A program made the translations under genes and the position numbers. This document shows, in pieces, positions 1-7,714 of a DNA stretch of 64,000 nucleotides. The DNA comes from Lysobacteraceae bacterium. Lineage in GTDB: Bacteria; Pseudomonadota; Gammaproteobacteria; Nevskiales; Nevskiaceae. The stretch's first letter is position 1. Every line of letters starts with the position of its first letter. The notes beneath the pieces were generated by a model, which ran no database searches, was not told where the DNA came from, and worked only from the letters and a program-made list of their open reading frames with translations. The stretch spans positions 62,001 through 126,000 of the forward strand of contig PNMW01000082.1 in the NCBI GenBank assembly GCA_013823855.1, given 5' to 3'.

Positions 1-330
1 ATCGAGGCGGTAGCGACCCGGGTCTATGGCGCCTCCGGTGTCAGCGCCGATTCGAAAGTGAAGAAGCAGCTCGAGGAATGGGCTGATGCCGGCTACGGCC
101 ATTTCCCGGTCTGCATCGCCAAGACCCAGTATTCGTTCTCGACCGATCCGAGCCTGAAAGGCGCACCGAGCGGCCACTGGCTGCCGGTCCGCGAAGTCCG
201 GCTGTCAGCCGGCGCCGGCTTCATCGTCGCCATCTGCGGCGAGATCATGACCATGCCGGGCCTGCCGGCCCGACCAGCCGCCGAGGTCATCGATATCGAC
301 GCCGCAGGCAACATCACCGGCCTGTTCTAA
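1..330 (+). CDS. fhs: Formate--tetrahydrofolate ligase, C-terminal fragment
   Basis: The open frame runs in from the left edge and stops at 328-330. The enzyme makes 10-formyl-THF from formate, ATP and THF in cytoplasmic one-carbon metabolism. The visible 109 residues carry the family's conserved C-terminal blocks: [17 protein letters not shown], then [19 protein letters not shown], and the terminal [13 protein letters not shown] segment ending in GLF. The N-terminal nucleotide-binding part lies outside the window, so intactness cannot be judged. The convergent downstream gene starts its stop only 29 bases away. Confidence 0.95.
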   Translation: MEAVATRVYGASGVSADSKVKKQLEEWADAGYGHFPVCIAKTQYSFSTDPSLKGAPSGHWLPVREVRLSAGAGFIVAICGEIMTMPGLPARPAAEVIDIDAAGNITGLF

Positions 331-359
331 ACGTCGGCGGCCACGCCCGCCAAAAGCCT

Positions 360-815
360 TCATGACGGTGGCGCCATCACTCGCCACAGCCACGCGGCCA
401 GCACTGCCGGCACCACCATCAGCAGTAGGATCACCGCGCCGCCCCGGCGCACCGAGCGTTCACGCTGGTCGTGATGCAGCAGCGTCTGGCCGTCGACCCG
501 CAGCCACCAGACATCGAACGGCCCGCGCGGGCCGTGCTGCAGTTCGACACGGCTGCCGACCTGCAGCCGGGCTTGCACCTCGTCCGCCGCAGGCAGCGCG
601 CCGGAGTAGCCGAACCGGCGCTCGTCACCGTGCAGCCGGAACTGCAGGTTCACGGCACCGCGGCCCTGCGAAAGAACCGTCGAGGCAACGACGCCGTTGG
701 CTTCCAGCAAGGGCTGGGGCATTCCGTTACCAGCGTCGATCAGGCCCCACAGACAGCCGAGCATCGGCATCAGCAAGCCGCCGACGACCAGCAGACGTTG
801 CGCGGTGCGCGTCAT
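360..815 (-). CDS. Hypothetical membrane protein, 151 aa
   Basis: Not recognised. There is a hydrophobic N-terminal segment (about residues 8-27) that could be a signal anchor and a second strong hydrophobic stretch near the C-terminus (about 126-146, AVILLLMVVPAVLAAWLW). Between them lies a roughly 90-residue soluble domain, probably periplasmic, with a FRLHGDERRFGY segment. ATG at 813-815. It lies just downstream of the DUF2058 gene on the same strand (27-base gap), so the two may be cotranscribed. The function is unknown. Confidence 0.6.
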   Translation of the reverse strand: MTRTAQRLLVVGGLLMPMLGCLWGLIDAGNGMPQPLLEANGVVASTVLSQGRGAVNLQFRLHGDERRFGYSGALPAADEVQARLQVGSRVELQHGPRGPFDVWWLRVDGQTLLHHDQRERSVRRGGAVILLLMVVPAVLAAWLWRVMAPPS

Positions 816-842
816 CGGGCCGGGTCGCGGCGGCTCGCGGAC

Positions 843-1403
843 TCACCAGATCAGGTCGTCCGGCACCTTGTAGTCCTTGTACGGGTCGTTTTCGTCGACC
901 TTGTCCGATTCCCGGTTGATCACGGCGACGGCATTCGCATCGCGGTCACGGATCTTGTCACCGACGGCTGCCGGCACCAGGTAGTAGCGTCCTTCGCAGC
1001 GGGCGATGGCCAGGCGGCCATCGATGATCTGGGCACGCAGCTCCGGCGTCACCGGGATGCGGCGGATATTGTTCTTGCGATCGGTGAAGTTGTAGAGCAT
1101 CTCGCTGTTGACCGGCGGCAGCTTGTTGGCCTCGACCAGCTGCTTGATCTCGGCGTACTTCGCCTTCAGCGCCTGCTTTTCCCTGGCCTTCTCCATCAGC
1201 TCGCGATCTTTCGCGGCCTTGGCCTGCCGCGCCGCTTCGGCCGCTTTCAGGGCCTCGGCATTCGGCGCCGGCGCCGTCACCGGCCGACCCTTGTTGTGCT
1301 GGCCACGCGGCTTGGCCTTGCCGGTTTCGGCTTGTGCCTTTTCGGCCTGCTTCTTGGTGATCAGGCCAGCCTGCAACAGCTGGTCGCGCAGCGAAAGACT
1401 CAT
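843..1403 (-). CDS. DUF2058 family (YaiL-like) nucleoprotein
   Basis: 186 aa from the ATG at 1401-1403. The longer frame to 1571 is rejected because the family starts with the MSLSLRDQLLQAGL block. Layout: N-terminal LRDQLLQAGLITKKQAEKAQ; a Lys/Arg/Ala-rich, probably coiled-coil segment (about residues 50-95); then a C-terminal domain with YNFTDRKNNIRRIPVTPEL and GRYYLVPAAVGDKI. Proteins of this family in gammaproteobacteria are annotated as nucleoprotein or polynucleotide-associated; the biochemical role is poorly known. It is cytoplasmic and probably constitutive. Confidence 0.85.
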   Translation of the reverse strand: MSLSLRDQLLQAGLITKKQAEKAQAETGKAKPRGQHNKGRPVTAPAPNAEALKAAEAARQAKAAKDRELMEKAREKQALKAKYAEIKQLVEANKLPPVNSEMLYNFTDRKNNIRRIPVTPELRAQIIDGRLAIARCEGRYYLVPAAVGDKIRDRDANAVAVINRESDKVDENDPYKDYKVPDDLIW

Positions 1404-1507
1404 GTTCTTGACTCGTGGAGCGTGGGAGCGGCTTTGAAAGCTTATCTCACGCGAAAGCACGCGGCGGAGGCAGAGAACAGTCTGCAACGAGAAAAGCCAA
1501 GAGCTCG

Positions 1508-1614
1508 GGGGCACAAAGGCACAGAGAGCAGCCAAGACGGGGACACAAGGAAAGAGCCTTCTGATGGGCATTTCTTCGTGTCCTTGCTTTTCGCCTTCGT
1601 GCCTTTGGTGCTCC
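1508..1614. repeat. Long imperfect inverted repeat 3' of the BVMO gene
   Basis: Two arms of about 40 bases (about 1508-1550 and 1574-1614) are imperfect reverse complements. The left arm has GGCACAAAGGCAC followed by GGGGACACAAGG; the right arm has TTCGTGTCCTTG then TTCGTGCCTTTGGTG. It lies between the end of the BVMO gene and the start of the DUF2058 gene. A related structure lies on the other side of the BVMO gene at 3256-3380. It could act as a transcript-end hairpin or be a dispersed intergenic repeat. Confidence 0.6.
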
Positions 1615-1679
1615 GGATTTTCTTGCCGCTTTTCTCTGCGTCCTCCACTTGGGCAATCACTTCTCGCGCCGCCCCGCGC

Positions 1680-3200
1680 TTACACCAGCCGGTAGTCGCG
1701 CTCCCGGAATTCCGCCATCTGGCGCGCGAACTGGGTCGCGAAGCCCGGGAACATCGTCGAGTTGAAGCCGTCGGCCGACAGGTACCAGCTCTTGCAGCCG
1801 GAGTTCCAGTTGGTCTTCGCCAGCCGCTTCTGGATGTCGACGTTGTAGGCCTTCTGGGCGTCGGCACGGACATCGACGTACTTGAGCTTGCCCGCCGCCA
1901 GCTTGCCGATCGAGCGAACGATGTAGTCGATCTGCGATTCCATGTAGACCAGCGCCGAATTGTGGCCCGGGCCGGAGTTCGGGCCGAACGTGAAGTACAG
2001 GTTCGGATAGCCGGATACCTGCACGCTCTTGTAGGCCTGCGCCCCACCCGACCATTCGGCGTTCAGGTCGCGGCCGCCAAGGCCGTGGACCGGGAACGGC
2101 GTGCCGTTCTTCGACACTTCGAAGCCGGTCGCGAAGACGATGCAGTCGACCTGATGCTCCAGGCCTTCGACGCTGCGGATGCCTTTCTCCGAGATATTGG
2201 CGATCGGCCAGGAAATCAGTTCGCAGTTGGCTTTTTGCAGCGCCGGGTAGTAATCGTTGGTCATCAGCACGCGCTTGCAGCCGATCCTGAAATCCGGCGT
2301 CAGCTGGCGGCGCAGCCAGGCGTCCTTGACCTGCGCTTCGCGGAAGCGGGTGCCGAGGATTTCCAGCGCCCTGGTCATCGGCGTGTTCCAGATCATGCCG
2401 AGCGCCATCGACTCGTGGATCCAGTACATCGCTTCGCGGACCGCGGTCTGCGACACCGGCAGCTTGGCGAACAGCGCCATGACCCATTCCGGCGACTGGA
2501 AATCGAGACGCGGCAGCACCCAGCCCGGCGTGCGCTGGAATACCTTGACCTTGTCGGCGACCTTGACCAGCTCCGGGATGATCTGCACCGCGGAGGCACC
2601 GGTGCCGATCACGGCAACGCGCTTGCCTGAGAAGTCATAGGCGTGATCCCAGCGGGCGCTGTGAATCTTCTTGCCCTGGAAGGTCTCGATGCCGCGGATG
2701 CTCGGGAAGCCCGCGTTCGACAGCGGCCCCTGGGCCATCACCACCGAGCGCGCCTTGATCGGCTCGCGGCCGGTCAGGGTCACGGTCCACACGCCTTCGC
2801 CGCCGTCGAAGTGCAGCGCCTCGACGTTGTGCTGGAAGCGGATCAGCGGCAGCAGGTCGTGGTCACGCGCCAGGCCCTTGATGTACGCGAGGATTTCCCG
2901 GCTGCCCGAGTAGCCGCGGGTCCAGCCCGGGTTCTGGGCGAACGAGAACGAATAGAGATTCGACGGAATGTCACAGGCGGCACCCGGATACTGGTTGTCG
3001 CGCCAGGTGCCGCCGACCTCGGTGCCGCGCTCGACGATCGCGATGTCGTTGATGCCGGCACGGCGCAACTGGATCGCGCTGCCGAGTCCGGCAAAGCCGG
3101 CGCCGACGATCAGCACTTCCACCACTTTCACGGCGGCAGGTCTGGCAGGCTTGCGCGAACGGCGGCCGGCGATGGGGGCTTTGTCGAGATACTGGGTCAT
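1680..3200 (-). CDS. Flavin-containing (Baeyer-Villiger type) monooxygenase
   Basis: 506 aa. FAD- and NADPH-dependent oxygenase that inserts one oxygen atom next to a ketone or oxidises a heteroatom; the substrate cannot be read from sequence. Visible motifs: FAD Rossmann GAGFAG (33-38), the BVMO fingerprint FxGxxxHSxxWD (174-185), the NADPH Rossmann GTGASA (199-204) and a distal ATG motif (VFATGFE). Type I BVMOs are soluble and cytoplasmic. It is the last gene of a minus-strand cluster with a ferritin-like protein, an SDR and a PF10118 protein, which suggests oxidation of an alicyclic or steroid-like ketone (inference). No good Shine-Dalgarno precedes the ATG. Confidence 0.9.
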   Translation of the reverse strand: MTQYLDKAPIAGRRSRKPARPAAVKVVEVLIVGAGFAGLGSAIQLRRAGINDIAIVERGTEVGGTWRDNQYPGAACDIPSNLYSFSFAQNPGWTRGYSGSREILAYIKGLARDHDLLPLIRFQHNVEALHFDGGEGVWTVTLTGREPIKARSVVMAQGPLSNAGFPSIRGIETFQGKKIHSARWDHAYDFSGKRVAVIGTGASAVQIIPELVKVADKVKVFQRTPGWVLPRLDFQSPEWVMALFAKLPVSQTAVREAMYWIHESMALGMIWNTPMTRALEILGTRFREAQVKDAWLRRQLTPDFRIGCKRVLMTNDYYPALQKANCELISWPIANISEKGIRSVEGLEHQVDCIVFATGFEVSKNGTPFPVHGLGGRDLNAEWSGGAQAYKSVQVSGYPNLYFTFGPNSGPGHNSALVYMESQIDYIVRSIGKLAAGKLKYVDVRADAQKAYNVDIQKRLAKTNWNSGCKSWYLSADGFNSTMFPGFATQFARQMAEFRERDYRLV

Positions 3201-3255
3201 GGGTGTTTACTCATGCGGATGCAACGCGAGGCTTGAAAGGCGACGTCAAAATTTC

Positions 3256-3380
3256 AGCGCGAAGGCGCTAAAGAACAGCAGAAGAAAGGACAGCAATGAA
3301 AAGCGAGATACGGAAGAAGCCGCATTTCTTTCTGATCGCCTCTCTTTGCGTCCTTTCCGCTCCCTTCGCGCCTTCGCATT
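3256..3380. repeat. Long imperfect inverted repeat 5' of the BVMO gene
   Basis: The left arm (about 3256-3300) has AGCGCGAAGGCGCT followed by GAAAGGACAGCAA. The right arm (about 3341-3380) has TTTGCGTCCTTTCC then TTCGCGCCTTCGCATT. The arms are imperfect reverse complements. The style and word order match the repeat at 1508-1614, so the BVMO gene is bracketed by two related elements. It occupies most of the gap between the ferritin-like gene and the BVMO gene. Confidence 0.6.
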
Positions 3381-3423
3381 CAACGGTTGAGGTTGCGGTT
3401 GCTTGGAAGCCGCGCCAGCAGCA

Positions 3424-4362
3424 TCAGGCCGCCGTCTTCCAGGTCAGGCCCTTGACCCAGGTCGGTGTCGCCTTGAGCCAGCGGCGCGGGTAGTAGTCGG
3501 TCAGCCGCACCAGCGCATCGACCGGCACGTGGTACAGCGACTTGCGGTCGACGACCATCGCCGACTGGTGGCTGATGATCTGGAACCAGGGATTGCGCCG
3601 GCCCTGCTCGGTGCGGCCGCCGATGCGCTTGTACTTGTTCATCGCTTCGTAAAGGCGCTCTTCCTTGAGCCCCAGCTTCACCAGGTTGTCGCGCATCCGG
3701 TTCAGCAGCGGCAGGTAGGCGGCGATGCCGATGATCAGCTTCGGATTCAGCAGGTTGCCGGCAGCCTTGACCAGCAGCTGGTGCAGCTTGCCGTGGCCCA
3801 TCACTTCGAGCACGTGGAAGCCGATGCCGAGATGGCGCGCCTCGTCCTCGTTGATCTTCTCGAACGCGGCGTGGCAGACCGGGTCCTTGACGGTGTCGAG
3901 CAGGAACTTGCACAGCGCACCGTCGAGGGCGATTTCCAGGCTCGGGATCACCGAGCCGAGCACCTCCAGCGGCATCTCGTCGCTGTAGGTGTCGAGCCAG
4001 TCGATGACCAGCCGCAGGTTGATGTTCGGCTCCGGCAGGATCGGGTTGTCGGCATCGCCTTCGAGCATGCCCCAGCGCTTCATCAGCGCCATCTCGACAT
4101 TGGCGTGGCGCTGCTCTTCGGCGTGGAAGTAGCGGTAGATCTCGGCCAGGGTGTCGTCCGGCGCCTTCCTGGCCATCGCCGCGAAGGCACGCGCGCCGAC
4201 GTGCTCGATCCACATCAGGTCGGCCATGAACACCTTGAGCTTGGCGTACAGCTCCGGATCACCGGTCACCAGTTCGGCACCCGGCGCCTCCCAGTCGATG
4301 TCGGCGAGCGCCCACTGGGTGTTCTTGATCTTGGCCAGCATCTTCACGGTATCGAGTTGCAT
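3424..4362 (-). CDS. Ferritin-like diiron-type protein, 312 aa
   Basis: Largely helical protein with two ExxH motifs of the ferritin/diiron type: AEEQRH (81-86) and EDEARH (172-177), with an upstream candidate ligand in WIEH (51-54). This is the residue pattern expected for a carboxylate-bridged diiron site, as in ferritin-like oxygenases and desaturases. I do not recognise a named subfamily. Near the C-terminus there is a modest hydrophobic segment (IIGIAAYLPLL). The ATG is preceded by a good AGGAG. It sits between the BVMO and SDR genes on the same strand. A role as an oxygenase or redox partner in the same pathway is inference. Confidence 0.7.
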   Translation of the reverse strand: MQLDTVKMLAKIKNTQWALADIDWEAPGAELVTGDPELYAKLKVFMADLMWIEHVGARAFAAMARKAPDDTLAEIYRYFHAEEQRHANVEMALMKRWGMLEGDADNPILPEPNINLRLVIDWLDTYSDEMPLEVLGSVIPSLEIALDGALCKFLLDTVKDPVCHAAFEKINEDEARHLGIGFHVLEVMGHGKLHQLLVKAAGNLLNPKLIIGIAAYLPLLNRMRDNLVKLGLKEERLYEAMNKYKRIGGRTEQGRRNPWFQIISHQSAMVVDRKSLYHVPVDALVRLTDYYPRRWLKATPTWVKGLTWKTAA

Positions 4363-4413
4363 CGGAGACTCCTCCAGCTTTTGGATTGAATGCGGTCAGG
4401 CGGAATTCGGCGA

Positions 4414-5241
4414 TCAGGCTTTCGCGGTCATCAGGCGGTTCAGCACCCCGGCGCCGCGGGCGTAAAGGCCCGGTGCGAGGCGCTTCATCCGCCAGATGGC
4501 GCGCGCTTCGAGCTGCGGCAGCACGTAGAGCTGGTTGCGGTCGAGCGCGTCGAGCGTCTGCTTGGCAACGCCGTCGGCTTCGATGCCGGTCCAGCGCATG
4601 ACTTTCTCGGCGAAGCCCGAGGTGCCGGCGTCGATGCGGCCGTCTTTCACAATGTTGGTTTTCACGAAGGTCGGGCACAGCGCGGTGATGTGCACGCCGC
4701 TGCCCTGCAGTTCGGCAGCCATGGTTTCACTGAGCGCCAGCACGGCGGCCTTCGACACGTTGTACGGGCCCATCATCGGCGCCGCGGCGAAGCTGGCGGT
4801 GGAGCCGACGTTGATGATCCCGCCGCGCCCGGTCGCCCGCAGCCGAGGGGCGAACACATGGCAGCCGTGGATCACGCCCCACAGGTTCACGCCGAGCACC
4901 CAGTTCCAGTCGTCCATCGAGGTGGCGCCGACCGGCTTGCCACCCGCGCCAACACCGGCGTTGTTGATGACCAGCGTCGCCGGCCCCGTGAACCAGGCTT
5001 CAGCCTTGGCGGCCAGCGCTTCGACTTCCTCGATCCTGGTGACATCGCAGCGCAGTGCGCTGCCCGTTGAACCGAGCTCCTCGATCAGCTTCACGGTCTC
5101 TTTCGCAGCCGCGAGATTGATGTCGGCGCAGACCACGCGGCTGCCGCGACGGGCCAATTCCAGCGCGAAGGCACGACCGATGCCGCTGCCGGCGCCGGTG
5201 ACGACGGCAGCAGCATCGCGAGTGATCTTTTTTCTGGCCAT
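4414..5241 (-). CDS. Short-chain dehydrogenase/reductase
   Basis: 275 aa from the ATG at 5239-5241 (an upstream ATG at 5310 lacks SDR homology). Classical SDR: TGAGSGIG cofactor motif (15-22), NNAG (93-96), a catalytic Ser in NVGSTAS (145-151) and YNVSK (160-164). Family members interconvert alcohols and ketones with NAD(P)H in the cytoplasm. In this cluster it could supply a ketone to the BVMO, a common pairing in cyclic alcohol catabolism (inference). The gap to the ferritin-like gene is 51 bases. Confidence 0.88.
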   Translation of the reverse strand: MARKKITRDAAAVVTGAGSGIGRAFALELARRGSRVVCADINLAAAKETVKLIEELGSTGSALRCDVTRIEEVEALAAKAEAWFTGPATLVINNAGVGAGGKPVGATSMDDWNWVLGVNLWGVIHGCHVFAPRLRATGRGGIINVGSTASFAAAPMMGPYNVSKAAVLALSETMAAELQGSGVHITALCPTFVKTNIVKDGRIDAGTSGFAEKVMRWTGIEADGVAKQTLDALDRNQLYVLPQLEARAIWRMKRLAPGLYARGAGVLNRLMTAKA

Positions 5242-5357
5242 GAGAAGGTTCCGTGCAAGGCTTGAGGACGCAGGGGGCCGGCAGGCTGCAGGGCAGCCCG
5301 TCAGTGGCATTCGAATGAGGCGGCGCGGAGCATCACGATGCTCCGCGCCGGATGTCG

Positions 5358-6254
5358 TTACGCGACTTTCGCGTAAGCCGCGCGCGGCGTGCGGAAGGCT
5401 TCGGTGAAGGCCTCGACTTCGGCCAGGAAGTGGCTGTTGTCGTCATCCCAGGGATGGAAGCCCGGGCGGAAGTAGTCGAACCACGGGCGCACCATCTTGC
5501 GCAGGAAGCCGACTTCGCCGAAGGCCAGGCGATAGAACGACTTCCAGCCGTCGACATCGGTCAGCTTGCCTTCCTGGCGGACGAAGTTCAGGAAGTGCGG
5601 CGTCACCATCGCCCAGAACACCGTGGTCGCCAGCACCAGACCGAAGGCACGCACGACGTAGGCCTGGACACCCTTGCCCTGGGTGGCTTCCCAGACGTCG
5701 TAGGCCACACCCTTGTGCTCGGTTTCTTCCAGCGCATGCCAGCGCCACAGCGCGCTGTAGCCCGGCTCCGCCTTCTCGCTGACGCGCGGCTCCTGCAGCA
5801 GGCCGTCGGCCATGATCGCGGTGAGGTGTTCGAGGGCAATGGTGCCGGACAGGCGCATCGACGGCGGCGTATTCCCCTGGAACCAGTCGAGCAGCGCCTT
5901 GACCCGCTTCTCGAACACGCCGGCCGATGGCAGGCGTTCGATCATGCGGGCGTTGTATTCGTCGTGCTCGCGGCCGTGCATCGCTTCCTGGCCGATGAAC
6001 GCCGTGGCGGCCTTCTTCAGCTCCGGATCGGTGATCTGGTCGCGATAGTGGCGAACGGCGTCGATGAAGAAGCGCTCGCCGACCGGAATCACCAGCGACA
6101 TGGTGTTCATCAGCTGGGAGAACTGCACGCCGCCGTCGCCGATCCAGTCCTGCACGCGATCGGCGGGCAATGGAAACTGGGCGTCGCGACGAACCGGCAT
6201 CACCGACTGGGACTTGGCGTTGCGGGCGGGCTTCTGGCTCGACTTGCTGCTCAT
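5358..6254 (-). CDS. PF10118-type putative metal-dependent hydrolase
   Basis: 298 aa. The start is the ATG at 6252-6254, eight bases after GGAG; the upstream TTG at 6260 is too close to that site. The protein has the family's QEAMHGREH and ALEETEHKG motifs plus a conserved EHLTAIMAD helix. These ExxH pairs suggest a ferritin-like diiron fold despite the 'hydrolase' name, which rests on annotation rather than biochemistry. A hydrophobic stretch near the centre (FGLVLATTVFWAMV) may contact membrane. It is the first gene of the minus-strand oxidation cluster and is divergent from a TetR gene, its likely regulator. Confidence 0.8.
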   Translation of the reverse strand: MSSKSSQKPARNAKSQSVMPVRRDAQFPLPADRVQDWIGDGGVQFSQLMNTMSLVIPVGERFFIDAVRHYRDQITDPELKKAATAFIGQEAMHGREHDEYNARMIERLPSAGVFEKRVKALLDWFQGNTPPSMRLSGTIALEHLTAIMADGLLQEPRVSEKAEPGYSALWRWHALEETEHKGVAYDVWEATQGKGVQAYVVRAFGLVLATTVFWAMVTPHFLNFVRQEGKLTDVDGWKSFYRLAFGEVGFLRKMVRPWFDYFRPGFHPWDDDNSHFLAEVEAFTEAFRTPRAAYAKVA

Positions 6255-6333
6255 CTTCAATTCTCCTCAGGGCTGACGAGACCCCATGGGCTGGTTTTGA
6301 TTCGCATACCGCGGAAGGCAGGCCTTCAAGAGG

Positions 6334-6383
6334 TATACAATCGTCGACACGCACAGTAGACGACTGTAGACAAAATCGTCAAC
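6334..6383. promoter_or_regulatory. Candidate TetR operator: three related half-sites
   Basis: In the divergent gap before the TetR gene, TATACAATCGTCGAC (6334-6348) is an imperfect inverted match to GTAGACGACTGTAGA (6356-6370). A third copy in the first orientation, GACAAAATCGTCAAC, follows at 6369-6383. The shared core is ACA-N-TCGTC. The arrangement is typical of a local TetR-family operator controlling both the PF10118-BVMO cluster and the regulator itself. Binding is inferred. Confidence 0.55.
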
Positions 6384-6427
6384 AGGGTCTGTGACATTAT
6401 TTGATGGCAAAGACGTAACCAACGGAT

Positions 6428-7156
6428 ATGGCGAAGAATTCAGACGATCGCAGGAGCAGGGACAAGCCTGTCGAGCGCTCGACGAGCGGTCGCCAGAAGC
6501 TGATGGAGGCTGCGCTGGAACTGGCGGCGACCACCCGCAGCCTTGCCAGCCTTGGCCTGCGCGAAGTCGCCCGCCACGCTGGCCTGAACCCGAACACCTT
6601 CTATCGCCACTTCAAGGATTTCGACGATCTGGGCGTGGCGATGCTTGACGAACTGGGCACCGAACTCCGTGCCGGCCTTCGCGAAGCGCGGATGCGCCCT
6701 GCCAAGAAGGGCTTCCGGCTGTCGGACTTCTCGAACCCCGCCGAAGGCCTCGCCCAGGCGCAGGCGCTGGCGCGAGAATCGGTCGGCCTGGTGCTCGATT
6801 TCGTCATGGATCACCGCGAGGCCTATACCGTCGGCATCCGCGAACTGCATGGCACCAGCCCGGTGATGCGCCAGGCGATGCAGGACTTGCTCGACGGCAT
6901 CGCCGTCGACATGACCGAAGACCTGCTCGGCGTGCTGATGCTGCCTGCGGTGTCGCACGAGGAACTGCTGGCCGTGGCGCGGGTGATCGTGCGCCAGATG
7001 GTGTTCTTCTCGATGGATTATCTGGAGCAGCCGTCTCGCCAGGCGGAAATCAAGCGCGAGGCCGAACGCTTCATCCTGCTGCTGTTCTGGGGCGCGATCG
7101 CGGCACGGGCACCGGAACTGCTATCCCAGGCGAAGCTGAAGTTCCCCGCGATCTGA
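6428..7156 (+). CDS. TetR family transcriptional regulator
   Basis: 242 aa. The N-terminal helix-turn-helix spans about residues 40-63, with LREVARHAGLNPNTFYRHFKD. This resembles the FabR-like subgroup (fatty-acid and lipid responsive regulators share the FYRHFxDxDxLG pattern). The rest is a helical ligand-binding domain. It is transcribed divergently from the PF10118-SDR-ferritin-BVMO cluster, with repeated half-sites between. It is probably a repressor released by a pathway substrate or acyl compound (inference). Confidence 0.88.
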   Translation: MAKNSDDRRSRDKPVERSTSGRQKLMEAALELAATTRSLASLGLREVARHAGLNPNTFYRHFKDFDDLGVAMLDELGTELRAGLREARMRPAKKGFRLSDFSNPAEGLAQAQALARESVGLVLDFVMDHREAYTVGIRELHGTSPVMRQAMQDLLDGIAVDMTEDLLGVLMLPAVSHEELLAVARVIVRQMVFFSMDYLEQPSRQAEIKREAERFILLLFWGAIAARAPELLSQAKLKFPAI

Positions 7157-7159
7157 AGC

Positions 7160-7177
7160 GGGAACGCTGACGTTCCC
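7160..7177 (+). terminator. Short hairpin after the TetR gene
   Basis: GGGAACG-CTGA-CGTTCCC is a perfect 7-bp stem starting four bases after the TetR stop codon. The following T-run is weak (TTACC), so termination efficiency is uncertain. Confidence 0.5.
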
Positions 7178-7247
7178 TTACCTATCAGTGCCGCATGGTC
7201 TGGCGATGTTGCGTCGATCCCCGGCGCGAAAGCCGCGCAGAGTCTTT

Positions 7248-7445
7248 TCAGACGGCGACTCGGCGCTCGAAGGCGTCGGCCCGTTTCACGGCGTCGACAA
7301 GGTCATTGGCCCGGACGACGATCGGCTGGCCGCAGTCGCAGGACAACTCGTCATGCTCCTTGAGCCATCCCAGCAGGGCGGCCTTGATCTGGCCGCAGTG
7401 CTCGCAGCGCAGTTCGATGAGCTGGGTATCGGCCTTCTTCTTCAT
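7248..7445 (-). CDS. Small Cys-rich (zinc-ribbon-like) protein, 65 aa
   Basis: Starts at the ATG at 7443-7445. The longer open frame above it is a shadow of pufC and its flank. It has CEHC (14-17) and CDC (36-38) spaced like a small zinc ribbon, inside an otherwise soluble sequence. It lies downstream of pufC on the same strand but is separated from it by a strong terminator, so it is probably a separate unit. There is no clear ribosome-binding site and the function is unknown. It could be spurious, but the paired cysteine motifs support it. Confidence 0.5.
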   Translation of the reverse strand: MKKKADTQLIELRCEHCGQIKAALLGWLKEHDELSCDCGQPIVVRANDLVDAVKRADAFERRVAV

Positions 7446-7623
7446 GCTGCTGCACCTGCTGCGGGGACCCGGTCGGAGCGTAACCAGTTCGCTGATGCGG
7501 GTCAGCCACCAGCCGTCAGATGACAGATTGATGACGGTCCTCGCGTGACCAGGCCTCCCCTCCTGACCGCACGGCGGACGGCGCGCCGACGGCATGCGAG
7601 CGCGATCACCTCGACGCCGGCGG

Positions 7624-7665
7624 GGAAAAAAGAGAACCCCCGGTCCACGGAGGAACCGGGGGCTC
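7624..7665 (-). terminator. Rho-independent terminator of the puf operon
   Basis: On the minus strand, a GC-rich stem (7652-7665 pairing with 7634-7646; core GCCCCCGGTTCC / GGACCGGGGGT) with a 5-base loop is followed by a run of T (plus-strand A at 7625-7630). It begins 50 bases after the pufC stop and is well placed to end the crtEF-bchCXYZ-pufBALMC transcript. Confidence 0.88.
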
Positions 7666-7714
7666 AGGCCAGTCCAGAAGGCAGTGCTACCTTCAGGGCT
7701 GTTGCTGCGGAGCT

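Noticed and set aside
471-2630. 719-aa plus-strand open frame
   Set aside because: It runs antisense to the DUF2058 and BVMO genes; the amino-acid mix (Arg/Asp/Leu/His-rich) is that of a GC-rich shadow, with no domain.
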